Positions 8,086 to 18,347 are shown, counted from the stretch's first letter. The stretch: 64,000 nucleotides of DNA from Thermobacillus sp. ZCTH02-B1 (GCF_002159085.1 NZ_LZRU01000017.1:1-64000), one strand, 5' to 3'. Made by a program: numbers and translations. Notes: a model not told the origin generated them from the sequence alone.

Positions 8086-10017
8086 CTAATACCGGATCCA
8101 CACGCTCATCTCGCCGGGTTCGCGGTTCCCCCACAGGAAATAGGGAATCGCGCGGAACCGGATCGGCCGGGTCGCCCTGTCCAGCGGCCGGTACGGCGCG
8201 TCGTCCGGCCAATCCGCGCCGGCCGGCACCCGGCCGTTCCCCTCGATGACGACGCAGCCGCCCAGCAGTCCGGGCTCAAACCGCTCGCTCAGCGCAGGCT
8301 CCTCCGCCAGCGACAGCGCCGCGAGCGGCGCGCCGTTGTCCGCCTCCTCGACACAGTAGACGAGCGGGCCGCGCTGGATCGCCGCCTTGCCGGCGTTGGC
8401 CCGGATCTCCGGGCGCGCGCCGACGAGCGTCGTCTCCATCGGCAGCAGCCATTCCACGCGGTCGCCGTCCGCCCACTCCCGCTCCACGATCGCGTAGCCC
8501 CGTTCCATCCGGTACGAACAGGCTTCTCCGTTCACCTTGAGGGCCGGCGCGCCCTTCTGGAACCAATTCGGCACGCGCAGCGCGAGCGCAAGCCGCACGG
8601 GGCCTCCGCCGGCGACGGAGAGCCCCAATTCCACCCTGCCGTCCCACGGCAGCCCCGAGCGCTGACGCAGCGTCACCTCGCGCCCGCCCGCCGAAAACCG
8701 GGCCTCGCTTCCGACGTACAGGTGCACGTACACCCGGCCCGCCGCCCCGTCGATGTCATAGATGTAATCATCGAGCGACATGATCAGCCGCGCGACGTTC
8801 GGCGGGCAGCACGAGCAGCCGAACCATTTCTGACGCACCGGCTTCACGTGCCGGCGGTCCGGATTCTTCAGGCTCGCCTCCGGCCACACCTCCAGCGGAT
8901 TGACGTAGAAGAAATGCTTCCCGTCCCGCGACATGCCGGCGAGCACGTTGTTGTACAGCGCCCGTTCCATCACGTCGGCATAGTCGCTCCGCGGCTCCAG
9001 CCGGAGCATCCGCCGCGCCCAGAAGACGAGGCCGATCGACGCGCACGTCTCCGCGTAGGCGAGATCGTTCGGCAGATCGTAGTCGAACGTGAACGCCTCG
9101 CCGATATGCGTCGACCCGATGCCGCCCGTGATGTACATCCGCTTTTCCGTCGCGTTGCGCCAGAGGCGTTCGCACGCCTCGCGCAGGCCAGCGTCTCCGG
9201 TCAGCCGGGCGAGATCGGCCATCGCGCTGTACAGGTAGACGGCGCGGACCGAATGGCCGACGGCCTCCGTCTGCTCGCGCACGGGCAGATGGGCCTGGTT
9301 GTACTCGAGATTCGGCCGGCCCGAGCCCCAGATCGGCGGACGTCCCCGCTTCCACTCCTCGATGAAGTAGTTCGGCTCCTTCCCGCGCTCATCCACGAAA
9401 AATTGCGCGAGCCTGAGATACCGCTCCTCCCCCGTCGCGATGTACAGCCTCACGAGCGCCAGCTCGATCTCGGGATGCCCGCAATAGCCGCGCAGCTGCC
9501 CCTCGCCGGGCCCGAACGTGCGGTCGATCAGATCGGCAAACCGGCACGCGATGTCGAGCAGCCGCCGCTTGCCCGTCGCCTCGTAATACGCGACGGCCGC
9601 CTCGAACAGATGCCCCGCACAATACAGCTCGTGCGCCTCGTACAGGTTCTTCCACCGTTTGTCCGGCGCTTTGATCGTGAAGTACGTGTTGATATACCCG
9701 TCCGCCTGCTGGGCCTGTCCGATCAGCTCGACCGCCTCGTCCACGGTCCGCTCCAGCCCGGGATCCGGCGTGCGCCGCAGCGCGTATGCCGCCGCCTCGA
9801 TCCATTTGTAGAGATCGCTGTCCTGGAACACGAATCCGTAGAACTCTCCCTCCTCCAGCCCGGCCGCAATGCGGAAGTTGCGGATCGCGCGGCTCGGCTC
9901 CGCCCCCTCGACCCGGTCGTTCAGCGCCTCCCACTGGTACGGAATGACCGTATCGGCCACCAGATGCTGATAGCCGCCCCAGAAATCGTCGTGTATCCGA
10001 ACATGCGGTTTGTCCAT
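8086..10017 (-). CDS. GH127 beta-L-arabinofuranosidase
   Basis: A 643-residue glycoside hydrolase of family 127 (HypBA1 type), which removes beta-L-arabinofuranose from plant arabino-oligosaccharides in the cytosol (no signal peptide). The N-terminal (alpha/alpha)6 barrel starts at VRIHDDFWGGY. The zinc/cysteine active site is visible: Glu307 (IGEAF), Glu323 and Cys325 (YAETCAS), and Cys403-Cys404 (GCSCCPPN). Their spacing matches HypBA1 E322, E338, C340, C417 and C418, of which C417 is the nucleophile. The start has AGGTGG 7 nt upstream. It is divergent from an AraC-family gene that probably controls it. Confidence 0.92.
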   Translation of the reverse strand: MDKPHVRIHDDFWGGYQHLVADTVIPYQWEALNDRVEGAEPSRAIRNFRIAAGLEEGEFYGFVFQDSDLYKWIEAAAYALRRTPDPGLERTVDEAVELIGQAQQADGYINTYFTIKAPDKRWKNLYEAHELYCAGHLFEAAVAYYEATGKRRLLDIACRFADLIDRTFGPGEGQLRGYCGHPEIELALVRLYIATGEERYLRLAQFFVDERGKEPNYFIEEWKRGRPPIWGSGRPNLEYNQAHLPVREQTEAVGHSVRAVYLYSAMADLARLTGDAGLREACERLWRNATEKRMYITGGIGSTHIGEAFTFDYDLPNDLAYAETCASIGLVFWARRMLRLEPRSDYADVMERALYNNVLAGMSRDGKHFFYVNPLEVWPEASLKNPDRRHVKPVRQKWFGCSCCPPNVARLIMSLDDYIYDIDGAAGRVYVHLYVGSEARFSAGGREVTLRQRSGLPWDGRVELGLSVAGGGPVRLALALRVPNWFQKGAPALKVNGEACSYRMERGYAIVEREWADGDRVEWLLPMETTLVGARPEIRANAGKAAIQRGPLVYCVEEADNGAPLAALSLAEEPALSERFEPGLLGGCVVIEGNGRVPAGADWPDDAPYRPLDRATRPIRFRAIPYFLWGNREPGEMSVWIRY

Positions 10018-10042
10018 GCCGTCCCACCTGCCCTGATAAAAT

Positions 10043-10071
10043 TTGACCCTTTCCAGAGGCGAGTATATGAA
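10043..10071. promoter_or_regulatory. Overlapping divergent promoters, GH127 / AraC regulator
   Basis: On the plus strand TTGACC (10043-10048) stands 17 bp before TATGAA (10066-10071), pointing to the AraC gene. On the minus strand TATACT (plus AGTATA, 10062-10067) is a -10 for GH127 with only a weak -35. The two overlap, so a single bound regulator could affect both. Confidence 0.4.
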
Positions 10072-10140
10072 GTATTGTAGGAATGAACCAGTGGAAGAAC
10101 GCGCTTTTTCTTATAAAAAACGAGACTGCTTCCGAAGGTG

Positions 10141-10998
10141 ATGTCCGTGCGCGGAACCGCCCTCATCGAACTTGCGGCGCCGCCGCTTCCGTACTATCTG
10201 GAATCGGGCCTCGCGGAGTACCGTCCCGGGGACCGGCATCCGAACCGCGCCGATTTCGGCGTGTTCGATCTGCTCCTCGGCGTGAACGGCACGCTCCACA
10301 TCGGGGAGAACGGGCGGGAATGGCGGCTCGGCGAAGGGGACGTGCTGATCCTGTTGCCCAGGGGATATCATTACGCGGTGAAGCCGTGCGAAGAAGAGAC
10401 ATCGTTCTGGTGGCTGCATTTCGGGCATCCGGATTGGCGCGAAATCGCCGATCCGGCCGATGCGGAATTGCCCGTGCGGGAAGCGCCCTTCGACCGGCCG
10501 AAGGCGGTCCGGCTGCCGAAGCATGTCCGCCTGCCCGATCCGCAGCCCGCCTTCGACATCTTCCGCAGACTGGCGGCGCTTCCGATCGGCGATGCCTTCT
10601 GGGAGAGGCAGGAGCTTTTCTTCCGGCTGCTCGACCTGATCGGGCGCGGGAGGAACGGGGACGCGGCAACGCCGGCCGCGCGGGTCGCCGAGCGTGCCGC
10701 CCGGCTGCTGCAGCGGCATTACCGCGAGGATATCACGAGCGCGTCGCTCGCCGGGCGGCTGCACTATCACCCCAGCTACATCGTGCGCTGCATGAAGCAG
10801 GTCTACGGCGTCACGCCCGCCCGCTACCTGCTGCGGTACCGGATCGAGCAGGCGAAGCGGCTGCTCGTCTCGACCGGCTGGCCGGTCGAGCGGATCGCGG
10901 ACGAGACGGGCTTCCGCTACGCGCCGCACTTCTCCGCCTGCTTCAAGCGCCTGACCGGCATGACGCCGGTCGAATACCGCAGGCGGTACTGGCGCTGA
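10141..10998 (+). CDS. AraC-family transcriptional regulator
   Basis: A 285-residue regulator. The N-terminal cupin sensor includes FDLLLGVNGTLHIGENGREW and GEGDVLILLPRGYHY. The C-terminal domain has two helix-turn-helix motifs, ITSASLAGRLHYHPSYIVRCMKQ and VERIADETGFRYAPHFSACFKR, followed by GMTPVEYRRRYW. A sugar-type ligand is likely and the divergent GH127 gene the likely target. The start is uncertain: the ATG at 10141 directly abuts its AAGGTG, while a GTG at 10147 has the same site 6 nt away and may be the true start. Confidence 0.88.
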   Translation: MSVRGTALIELAAPPLPYYLESGLAEYRPGDRHPNRADFGVFDLLLGVNGTLHIGENGREWRLGEGDVLILLPRGYHYAVKPCEEETSFWWLHFGHPDWREIADPADAELPVREAPFDRPKAVRLPKHVRLPDPQPAFDIFRRLAALPIGDAFWERQELFFRLLDLIGRGRNGDAATPAARVAERAARLLQRHYREDITSASLAGRLHYHPSYIVRCMKQVYGVTPARYLLRYRIEQAKRLLVSTGWPVERIADETGFRYAPHFSACFKRLTGMTPVEYRRRYWR

Positions 10999-11100
10999 GC
11001 GGAAGGCGGCCGGGCGGTCATCCCGCGGGACAAGGAGCGCTTCCTGTCCGGGCTCCGGCGGCGCTGCCCGCACGCGCGGTTCGACCCGTCGCTTTCCTAG
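10999..11100 (+). pseudogene. Possible C-terminal remnant of a small PH-domain (bPH_4-like) protein
   Basis: Directly after the AraC stop, and in the same frame, 33 codons stay open to a TAG. They read AVIPRDKERFLSGLRRRCP, then HARFDPSLS. This looks like the last turn-helix of small bacterial PH-like domain proteins, which commonly end in a SPKDKE-FI-EL-KR-P pattern (recalled, not searched). There is no start codon or ribosome site for it, so it is either a decayed fragment or chance coding-like sequence. Confidence 0.35.
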
Positions 11101-11115
11101 ACGGCGCTGCCCGCC

Positions 11116-12720
11116 TTACCCGAGCTCGCGATACGTGAAATAGTCGAAGTCCGCGCATTTCCCCTGTCCGCTCAGATCCTGCACGCAGATGCCGAGGAAA
11201 GCGCCGGTGAACCCCTGGTCGATCAGGCGGCCTTCAAGCCGCGCCTCCGCGTTCTCGTCGGAGATGACGCTCGCGTCCAGCACCGGTCCGATCGGCGTCC
11301 ATTCCCGGCCGTCCCGCGAATAGTAGAACTGCAACCGTTCATGATCGATCGACGCCTTCAGGTGGACGCGGTCCCACCCTTCGATCGACACCGGCCGTTC
11401 CAGCGGCTCATCGTACAGGCCGCGGTCGCTGCACATGATGTTCAGGCATTTGCCCAGCTCTTCGTCGCGGCTGACGTACAGATAGTAGTAGTTCCGCGTG
11501 TTGTAGTAGTGGATGAGGCCCGCAAGCTGCTGGAACGTGTCCGGTTCGAACTCGACCGCCGTCTCCGCCTCAACCGCAAACGCCTGCTGCCGGCGCGCGA
11601 CAAGGCTTTGCCGGTGATGGGAGCTCAACGATTCGCGTCCCTTCAGCCGCAGATAGCCCGGACGCGCGGTCAGCGACGCCCACGATTCGTCGAGCGGCTC
11701 GCGCAGCGTCTGGAAGTGGATGCTGATCCGGCCGCCGTCGAAATGATCCGTCTCCGGCTCGGGCGGGAACGGGTGATCCGGCAGGTCGGGCGCCGGCACG
11801 ATCGTCCGGGGGCCGTTCCCCCCGCCGGCCAGCCGCGGCCAGCCGTCCTCGCTCCACTCCACGGGAATGAGCGCCGTCTCCCGCCCGAGGATGCAGCGCC
11901 GCGAAGACTTGAGCGGCCGGCCGCACAGATAGGCGAAATACCATTCGCCGGTCTGCGTCTCGACGAGGCTCGCGTGCCCGGCCCGCTGCAGCTCGAGGTC
12001 CGGCTTGTCCGCCGCGGTGAGGACGGGATTGTCGGGATGGACTTCATACGGCCCGAACAGCGACCGGGAACGCGCCACCGTGACCGCATGGTTGTAGCGG
12101 GTGCCGCCTTCGGCGGTGACCAGATAATACCAGCCGTTGCGCTTGTAGATGTGCGGCCCTTCCGTGAGCCCGAGCTCCGTTCCCCGGAAAATGTTGCGGA
12201 TCGGCCCCACGAGGCGCTTCTCGACCGGATCATACTCCTGCAGCGCGATTCCGCCGAACTTGTTTCTGCCCTTGCGGTGATCCCAGATCATGTTGACCAG
12301 CCACTTGCGGCCGTCGTCATCATGGAACAGCGACGGGTCGAAGCCGCTGCTGTTCAGGTAAACCGGCTCGGACCACGGACCTTCGATGCTCGGCGCGGTC
12401 ACGAGATAGTTGTGGGTGTCCTTGAACGGGCCGATGTGGCTTTTCACGTCGGTGAACACGAGGTAGAACAGACCGTCCGCGTAGCTGAGGCAGGGCGCCC
12501 AGATGCCGCCGGAATCGGGGTTGCCGAGCATGTCGAGCTGGCTCCTGCGGTCGAGCGGCCGGGCGACGAGGCGCCAGTGGCGCAGGTCGCGGGAATGGTG
12601 AATCTGCACGCCGGGGAACCACTCGAACGTCGAGGTCGCGATGTAGTAGTCGTCCCCCACCCGGAGGATGGACGGGTCCGGGTTGAAGCCTCGCAGCACG
12701 GGATTGCGGATCGTCTTCAC
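11116..12720 (-). CDS. GH43 beta-xylosidase / arabinofuranosidase
   Basis: A 534-residue family 43 hydrolase without a signal peptide, acting on xylo- or arabinoxylo-oligosaccharides in the cytosol. The five-bladed propeller opens with GFNPDPSILRVGDDYY (Asp15, general base). Asp128 (SGFDPSLFHDD) is the pKa modulator and Glu187 (LTEGPHIY) the acid. The C-terminal half is a beta-sandwich (DUF1349-like, with FQQLAGLIHYYN), as in XynB-type xylosidases. The start is a GTG at 12720 with AAGGAGG 9 nt upstream; the open frame upstream of it is unrelated. Convergent with the AraC gene, divergent from the IclR gene. Confidence 0.92.
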   Translation of the reverse strand: MKTIRNPVLRGFNPDPSILRVGDDYYIATSTFEWFPGVQIHHSRDLRHWRLVARPLDRRSQLDMLGNPDSGGIWAPCLSYADGLFYLVFTDVKSHIGPFKDTHNYLVTAPSIEGPWSEPVYLNSSGFDPSLFHDDDGRKWLVNMIWDHRKGRNKFGGIALQEYDPVEKRLVGPIRNIFRGTELGLTEGPHIYKRNGWYYLVTAEGGTRYNHAVTVARSRSLFGPYEVHPDNPVLTAADKPDLELQRAGHASLVETQTGEWYFAYLCGRPLKSSRRCILGRETALIPVEWSEDGWPRLAGGGNGPRTIVPAPDLPDHPFPPEPETDHFDGGRISIHFQTLREPLDESWASLTARPGYLRLKGRESLSSHHRQSLVARRQQAFAVEAETAVEFEPDTFQQLAGLIHYYNTRNYYYLYVSRDEELGKCLNIMCSDRGLYDEPLERPVSIEGWDRVHLKASIDHERLQFYYSRDGREWTPIGPVLDASVISDENAEARLEGRLIDQGFTGAFLGICVQDLSGQGKCADFDYFTYRELG

Positions 12721-12946
12721 GGGGATCAGCCTCCTTGCCGTTACGGAACTCGCACTTCGGGTGTGCAACGGGACCGGGCCTTCCGGAACCGCACCGGAAC
12801 CGGACGGCCTTCCGCGGCCGATCCGGACCGCCGCGATCACTCGCCAGACCGCCGCCGTCGCCCGCCCGGTCCGAATGGCGGAAAATTCACGATTTACAAC
12901 CTTCCGGTTCCAAGCGTACTATAATAAGCAGAAATCGTCAAACCGA

Positions 12947-12963
12947 GTTTTATAGTATTAAAC
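12947..12963. promoter_or_regulatory. 17-bp palindrome before the IclR gene, candidate operator
   Basis: The sequence GTTTTATAGTATTAAAC reads almost the same on both strands (14 of the 16 non-central positions symmetric). It ends 9 bp before the ribosome binding site AAAGGAGT (12973-12980) of the IclR gene, downstream of a TATAAT at 12920-12925. IclR proteins often repress themselves from such sites; that role here is inference. Confidence 0.5.
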
Positions 12964-12991
12964 AATTCGACAAAAGGAGTGCCTGACCGAC

Positions 12992-13747
12992 ATGCCGATC
13001 ATCCAGGCCCTTGACCGGGCGCTGCGCATCCTCGACCTGTTCGACGAGCACACCCCCGAGCTGAAGCTGACCGAGATCAGCGCGCGCATGAACCTGCACA
13101 AGAGCACGGTGCACGCGCTGCTCCGGACGCTGCAGCTCCACGGCTATGTCGAACAGGACGCGGAGAGCGGCAAATACCGCCTCGGCCTCCGCCTGCTGGA
13201 GAAAGGTCAGCTTCTCCTGCAACACCTCGACATCCGCAACGTCGCCCGGCCGCACCTCCAGGCGCTGTCCGCGGAGACCGGCCAGACGGCGCACCTGCTC
13301 ATCCTCGACGGCCGGGAGGGAGTATACATCGATAAAGTGGAAGGTCCGCTGGCGGCCATCCGCTATTCCCGCATCGGACGCCGGGTGCCGCTCCACAGCA
13401 GCGCAAGCGGCAAGGTGCTGGCCGCCTTCCAGCCGCCGGAGACGCTCGAGCGCCTTCTCGCCGGCTACACCTTCACGCGGCACACGCCGAACACGATCGA
13501 CTCCGAGGAGCGATTCCGCCGCGAACTGGAGGAGGTGCGACGGGCCGGCTGCGCCTTCGACCGGGAGGAGAACGAACCCGGCGTCCTGTGCATCGCCGCG
13601 CCGATCTTCGGCCATGACGGGCAGCTCGTCGCCGCGATGAGCCTCTCCTGCATGACCGCCCGGGTCGACGAAGCCGAGGCGCAACGGCTGTCGGAGCGGG
13701 TGCGGATGACGGCGGCGGAGATCTCGGCCCGGCTGGGACACCGCTGA
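12992..13747 (+). CDS. IclR-family transcriptional regulator
   Basis: A 251-residue regulator. The N-terminal winged helix reads [10 protein letters not shown], then [19 protein letters not shown] (recognition helix), then [19 protein letters not shown]. The C-terminal effector domain has [38 protein letters not shown] and the closing helix. IclR members commonly respond to sugar acids or aromatic acids. It heads a same-strand set of xylonate-pathway genes starting 73 bp downstream, which it probably controls. Start supported by AAAGGAGT 11 nt upstream. Confidence 0.93.
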   Translation: MPIIQALDRALRILDLFDEHTPELKLTEISARMNLHKSTVHALLRTLQLHGYVEQDAESGKYRLGLRLLEKGQLLLQHLDIRNVARPHLQALSAETGQTAHLLILDGREGVYIDKVEGPLAAIRYSRIGRRVPLHSSASGKVLAAFQPPETLERLLAGYTFTRHTPNTIDSEERFRRELEEVRRAGCAFDREENEPGVLCIAAPIFGHDGQLVAAMSLSCMTARVDEAEAQRLSERVRMTAAEISARLGHR

Positions 13748-13820
13748 CGCCAAGACGCCGGCCGCCCGTGCCGGACGCCTAAGCTTATCCATCCAAAAAC
13801 ACTTGATGGGAGGGACACGG

Positions 13821-14720
13821 ATGCGCATCATCCGCTACATCGACGACCATGACGGGACGATTCGCCTCGCGGCGGTGACCGACGGGGAGCAGGCCTATCC
13901 GCTCCGTTCGCCGGATTTCATCGCGCTCGTGAAGGAGGCGGAGGCCGCCGGCATTTCCCCGCTCGAGGCGGTGCGCCGGCAGATCGAAGGGGCGAAGCCG
14001 CTTACCGGCGACTGGCGCGGGTTCAGCCTGCTCACGCCGGTCGACGCGCCCGAAGTGTGGGCGGCCGGCGTCACCTACGAGCGCAGCCGGGAGGCGCGCA
14101 ACGAGGAATCGACGGGCGGCGCGACCGGCGGAGAGACGTTCTACGACAAGGTGTACCGGGCCGAGCGGCCGGAGATTTTCTTCAAATCGACGGGCGCCCG
14201 CACCGCAAGGCCGGGGTCGCCCGTCTGCATCCGGAGCGACTCGGACTGGCAGGTGCCCGAACCGGAACTCGGCATCGTGCTGGACAGCCGCGGCCGGATC
14301 CTCGGCTACACGGCCGGCAACGACATGAGCTGCCGCGACATCGAGGGCGAGAACCCGCTCTACCTGCCGCAGGCCAAAATCTGGCGCCGCTCCTGCTCCT
14401 TCGGCCCGGCGATCCGGCTGGCCGAGACCGTGCCGAACCCGTACGACCTGACGATCGTCTGCCGCATCTACCGGGACGGGGAGCTCGCGGTGAACGAATC
14501 GGCGAACACGGGCCAGCTCCGGCGGAAGCTGGACGAACTCGCGTCCTGGCTTACGAAGGACAACGTCGTGTACGACGGCACCGTGCTGCTGACCGGCACC
14601 TGCATCGTGCCGCCCGGCCGCTTCACGCTGAAGCCCGGCGACCGGATCGAGATCGAAATCTCCGGCATCGGCACGCTGATCAACCCCGTCGCGGCGGCGG
14701 ACGCCACCATCACGGCCTAA
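13821..14720 (+). CDS. 2-keto-3-deoxy-pentonate dehydratase, FAH family (XylX-like)
   Basis: A 299-residue member of the fumarylacetoacetate hydrolase superfamily. The catalytic domain carries [27 protein letters not shown] (metal-binding Glu region), [19 protein letters not shown] and [17 protein letters not shown]. The version with [11 protein letters not shown] is the one that dehydrates 2-keto-3-deoxy-D-xylonate or L-arabinonate to 2-oxoglutarate semialdehyde. This matches the next two genes (semialdehyde dehydrogenase and YjhG-type xylonate dehydratase). The start at 13821 has GGGAGGG 6 nt before it; an upstream TTG/ATG pair is rejected. Acts in the cytosol. Confidence 0.85.
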   Translation: MRIIRYIDDHDGTIRLAAVTDGEQAYPLRSPDFIALVKEAEAAGISPLEAVRRQIEGAKPLTGDWRGFSLLTPVDAPEVWAAGVTYERSREARNEESTGGATGGETFYDKVYRAERPEIFFKSTGARTARPGSPVCIRSDSDWQVPEPELGIVLDSRGRILGYTAGNDMSCRDIEGENPLYLPQAKIWRRSCSFGPAIRLAETVPNPYDLTIVCRIYRDGELAVNESANTGQLRRKLDELASWLTKDNVVYDGTVLLTGTCIVPPGRFTLKPGDRIEIEISGIGTLINPVAAADATITA

Positions 14721-14746
14721 TCTGCATTCAACGGGAGGAATGATCG

Positions 14747-16204
14747 ATGGTGAACGCACCGGTTTACCAAAATTACATCAACGGCGAATGGCGCGCTCCC
14801 TCCAACGGAGAAACCGTCGCCAGCGTCAACCCGGCCAACCGCCAAGAAATCGTCGGCATCGTGCCGAGCTCGGGCCGGGACGACCTCGAGAGCGCCGTGG
14901 CCGCGGCGGACGCGGCCCGCAAGGCGTGGCGCGATCTGGCGGGACCGGCGCGCGGCCAATTCCTGTACAAGGCCGCCGACATCCTCGAGAGTCGCCTCGA
15001 AGACATCGCGGAGACGATGACGCGCGAGATGGGCAAGACGTTCGGCGAGGCGAAGGGCGAAACCGCCCGCGGCGTCGCGCTGCTCCGCTACTACGCCGGC
15101 GAGGGCATGCGCAAGATCGGCGACGTGATCCCGTCCACCGACGCCGGCGCGCTCATGTTCACGACGCGCGTGCCGCTCGGCGTCGTCGGCGTCATCACGC
15201 CCTGGAACTTCCCCGTCGCGATCCCGATTTGGAAAATCGCGCCCGCCCTCATCTACGGCAACACCGTCGTCTGGAAGCCGGCGACGGAGACGGCGGTGAC
15301 CGCGGCGAAGATCATGGCATGCTTCCATGACGCGGGCCTGCCGGCCGGCGTGCTGAACCTGGTGATCGGCAGCGGGTCGGTCATCGGTCAGGGGATCGCC
15401 GAACACCCCGGCATCCACGGCGTCACGTTCACCGGCTCGAACGCGGTCGGCAAGCGGATCGCCCAGGCGGCGGTCGCCCGCGGCGCGAAGTACCAGCTGG
15501 AGATGGGCGGCAAGAACCCGGTCATCGTGCTGAAGGACGCCGATCTGGAGCTCGCGGTGAACGCGACGATCAGCGGCGCGTTCCGCTCGACCGGCCAGAA
15601 ATGCACCGCGACGAGCCGCGTCATCGTGGAAAAGGAGATCTACCCGGCGTTCCGGGAGAAGCTGCTGGACAAGATCGCGCAGCTCAAGGTCGGCGACGGC
15701 ATGGATCCGTCGACGTGGCTCGGACCGTGCGCGAGCGAGAGCCAGATGGAGACGGTGCTCGGCTACATCCGCAAGGGGATCGAGGAGGGAGCCGAGCTCC
15801 TGTGCGGAGGCAAGCGGCTGAGCGAGGGGAATTTGGCGAACGGGTTCTTCGTGGCGCCGACCGTGTTTGACAGGGTCACGCCCGACATGACGATCTTCCG
15901 CGAAGAGATCTTCGGTCCGGTGATCGCGCTCGTGCAGGCGGACAATCTCGAGGAGGCGCTCCGTCTCGCCAACGATTCGGAGTACGGCTTGAGCGCGTCC
16001 GTCTTCACGCGGGACATCGGCAGCATCCTGACGTTCATCCGGGAGATGGACGCCGGGCTCGTGCGGGTGAACGAGGAAACGGCCGGCGTCGAGCTGCAGG
16101 CGCCGTTCGGCGGCATGAAGAGCTCGAGCTCGCATTCGCGCGAGCAGGGCACGGCCGCCATCGAGTTCTACACCGCGATCAAGACCGTGTTCGTGAAGGC
16201 CTGA
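14747..16204 (+). CDS. 2-oxoglutarate semialdehyde (2,5-dioxovalerate) dehydrogenase
   Basis: A 485-residue NAD(P)-dependent aldehyde dehydrogenase. The cofactor region includes [18 protein letters not shown] and [13 protein letters not shown]. The general base is Glu252 in LEMGGKNP and the catalytic Cys286 lies in [11 protein letters not shown]. The C-terminal block is AEL-type, with [20 protein letters not shown], the form typical of ketoglutarate semialdehyde dehydrogenases (YcbD/GucD/XylA type). It converts the product of the preceding enzyme to 2-oxoglutarate, the last step of the Weimberg route. GGGAGGA lies 7 nt before the ATG. Substrate choice rests on context as well as sequence. Confidence 0.9.
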   Translation: MVNAPVYQNYINGEWRAPSNGETVASVNPANRQEIVGIVPSSGRDDLESAVAAADAARKAWRDLAGPARGQFLYKAADILESRLEDIAETMTREMGKTFGEAKGETARGVALLRYYAGEGMRKIGDVIPSTDAGALMFTTRVPLGVVGVITPWNFPVAIPIWKIAPALIYGNTVVWKPATETAVTAAKIMACFHDAGLPAGVLNLVIGSGSVIGQGIAEHPGIHGVTFTGSNAVGKRIAQAAVARGAKYQLEMGGKNPVIVLKDADLELAVNATISGAFRSTGQKCTATSRVIVEKEIYPAFREKLLDKIAQLKVGDGMDPSTWLGPCASESQMETVLGYIRKGIEEGAELLCGGKRLSEGNLANGFFVAPTVFDRVTPDMTIFREEIFGPVIALVQADNLEEALRLANDSEYGLSASVFTRDIGSILTFIREMDAGLVRVNEETAGVELQAPFGGMKSSSSHSREQGTAAIEFYTAIKTVFVKA

Positions 16205-16217
16205 GGAGCGACCGTCC

Positions 16218-18248
16218 ATGTCATCCGCGCTCGAAGCCATCCTGGGTCGCCCCGAAGACGAAGACTTTCGCATCGAGACGAGCGCGCCCGGACCGGAAGG
16301 CCGGCTGCCGCTGACGCCGGAGCTGCTGCGCGAGAGCCCGAGCGGCGACCTGTTCGGCTGGTCGCAGAACGTTGGCATGGGTTGGGACCCCGCGCGGCTG
16401 CTCGGACCGCAGGTGCTGATCATCGGCACGCAGGGCGGCATCCGCGCCGAAGACGGCCGGCCGGTGGCGCTCGGCTACCATACGGGCCACTGGGAGGTCG
16501 GCCTGCTGATGCGGGCCGCCGCGGAGGAGATCGCCGCGGCCGGCGGCATCCCGTTCGCCGGATACGTCAGCGACCCGTGCGACGGCCGCTCGCAGGGCAC
16601 GACCGGCATGTTCGATTCGCTGCCGTACCGGAACGACGCCGCCGTCGTCATCCGCCGGCTCATCCGCTCGCTGCCGACCCGGCGGGCGGTGCTCGGCGTC
16701 GCCACCTGCGACAAGGGGCTGCCGGCGATGATGATCGCCCTGGCCGGCATGCGCGACCTGCCGTCCGTCGTCGTGCCCGGCGGGGTCACGCTGCCGCCGG
16801 CGCGCGGGGAGGACGCCGGGAAAATCCAGACGATCGGCGTCCGGTTCGCGCGCGGCGAGCTCTCGCTCGAGGAGGCGGCCGAGCTCGGCTGCCGGGCATG
16901 CGCCACGCCGGGCGGCGGCTGCCAGTTCCTCGGCACCGCCGCGACGTCGCAGGTCGTCGCCGAGGCGCTCGGCCTGACGGTCCCGCACGCCGCGCTCGCC
17001 CCTTCGGGGCAGCCGGTGTGGACGAAGATGGCGCGGCAGTCCGCGCGCGCGGCGCTGCGCATGGCGGAGAGCGGCCTGACCGCCGGCCGCATCCTGACCG
17101 ATGCGGCCGTCCGCAACGCGATGGCCGTGCACGCCGCGTTCGGCGGCTCCACGAACCTGCTGCTGCACCTGCCCGCGGTCGCGCACGCGGCCGGCCTGCG
17201 CGTGCCGGACGTCTCCGATTGGATCGAAGTGAACCGGTCCGTTCCGCGCCTCGTCAGCGTGCTGCCAAACGGGCCGGTGCCGCATCCGACCGTGCGCGTG
17301 TTTCTGGCGGGCGGCGTACCGGAGGTGATGCTCCATCTGCGTCGGCTCGGCCTGCTGGACGAGCGCGTTCTCACGGTGACCGGCGAGACGCTCGGCGCCG
17401 TGCTGGACTGGTGGGAATCGTCCGAGCGGCGGCACCGGATGCGGCGCATCCTGATCGAGCGGGACGGCGTCGACCCGGACGCGGTCATCTACCCGCCGGA
17501 CAAGGCGCGCGCCGCCGGCCTCGCGTCGACCGTCACGTTCCCGGTCGGCAACATCGCGCCGGAAGGCTCGGTCGTCAAGTCGGCGGCGATCGACCCGGCG
17601 CTCGCGGACGCGGACGGCGTATACCGGCACGTCGGCCGGGCGAAGGTGTTCACCTCGGAGCGGGCGGCGATCCGCGCGATCAAGGAAGGCCGCATCGAAG
17701 CCGGCGACATCCTCGTGCTGATCGGCTGCGGGCCGTCGGGCACCGGCATGGAGGAGACGTACCAGCTCACGTCGGCGCTCAAGGCGCTGCCGTTCGGCGG
17801 CAAGGTGTCGCTGCTGACCGACGCGCGCTTCTCCGGCGTGTCCACCGGCGCCTGCATCGGCCACATCGGACCGGAGGCGCTGGCGGGCGGGCCGGTCGGC
17901 CGGCTGCGCGACGGCGACTGGATCGACATCCGCATCGACCTGCACCGGCTCGAAGGACGCATCGACATGGTCGGCGACGGCGAGACGCCGGGGACGCCCG
18001 AAGAGGGGGCGGCGGTGCTGGCGCGCCGCGGCCCGCATCCGGAACTCCGGTCCCATCCGCTGCTGCCCGACGACACGCGGCTGTGGGCCGCGCTCCAGGC
18101 GGCGAGCGGCGGCACGTGGCGCGGCTGCGTGTACGACGTCGACCGGATCGTCGAGGTTCTGGAAGCCGGCATGAAGGCGCTGGCCGCTTCCCGGGGAAGC
18201 GGCGCGGCCGCCTGCGCTCCGGACGCGGAGCGTGCCGGCGGCGGGTGA
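16218..18248 (+). CDS. D-xylonate dehydratase, YjhG/YagF family
   Basis: A 676-residue iron-sulfur dehydratase of the IlvD/Edd superfamily, closest in my memory to E. coli YjhG. The matching blocks are [65 protein letters not shown] and LAPSGQPVW. The cysteines in DPCDG, ATCDKG and CATPGGGC are the expected cluster ligands. YjhG/YagF enzymes dehydrate D-xylonate to 2-keto-3-deoxy-xylonate. Length is slightly above the usual 655 because of a short Ala/Gly tail. The start is 13 bp after the dehydrogenase stop, with GAGGAG 9 nt upstream. Last gene of the operon. Confidence 0.92.
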   Translation: MSSALEAILGRPEDEDFRIETSAPGPEGRLPLTPELLRESPSGDLFGWSQNVGMGWDPARLLGPQVLIIGTQGGIRAEDGRPVALGYHTGHWEVGLLMRAAAEEIAAAGGIPFAGYVSDPCDGRSQGTTGMFDSLPYRNDAAVVIRRLIRSLPTRRAVLGVATCDKGLPAMMIALAGMRDLPSVVVPGGVTLPPARGEDAGKIQTIGVRFARGELSLEEAAELGCRACATPGGGCQFLGTAATSQVVAEALGLTVPHAALAPSGQPVWTKMARQSARAALRMAESGLTAGRILTDAAVRNAMAVHAAFGGSTNLLLHLPAVAHAAGLRVPDVSDWIEVNRSVPRLVSVLPNGPVPHPTVRVFLAGGVPEVMLHLRRLGLLDERVLTVTGETLGAVLDWWESSERRHRMRRILIERDGVDPDAVIYPPDKARAAGLASTVTFPVGNIAPEGSVVKSAAIDPALADADGVYRHVGRAKVFTSERAAIRAIKEGRIEAGDILVLIGCGPSGTGMEETYQLTSALKALPFGGKVSLLTDARFSGVSTGACIGHIGPEALAGGPVGRLRDGDWIDIRIDLHRLEGRIDMVGDGETPGTPEEGAAVLARRGPHPELRSHPLLPDDTRLWAALQAASGGTWRGCVYDVDRIVEVLEAGMKALAASRGSGAAACAPDAERAGGG

Positions 18249-18304
18249 GCGCGGACGCGCCGGAGACGCGGCAGGCCAGACGTATACGCAAACAGCTGTG
18301 CTGC

Positions 18305-18341
18305 GGCGGGCTCGGAGGCCATCCGGCCCGCCGGCGCTTTT
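18305..18341 (+). terminator. Terminator of the xylonate operon
   Basis: GGCGGGC (18305-18311) pairs with GCCCGCC (18326-18332), with an inner CGGA/TCCG pair. After six GC-rich bases a short T-run follows (TTTT, about 18338-18341). It lies 57 bp past the dehydratase stop and just before the convergent permease stop, so it may serve both sides. Confidence 0.65.
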
Positions 18342-18347
18342 CGCCCC

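Noticed and set aside
14717..16441. Long minus-strand open frame of 574 codons
   Set aside because: It lies opposite the aldehyde dehydrogenase, is rich in Arg/Ala/Asp with no domain, and reflects high-GC third positions. The same applies to the many other long frames opposite or overlapping assigned genes.
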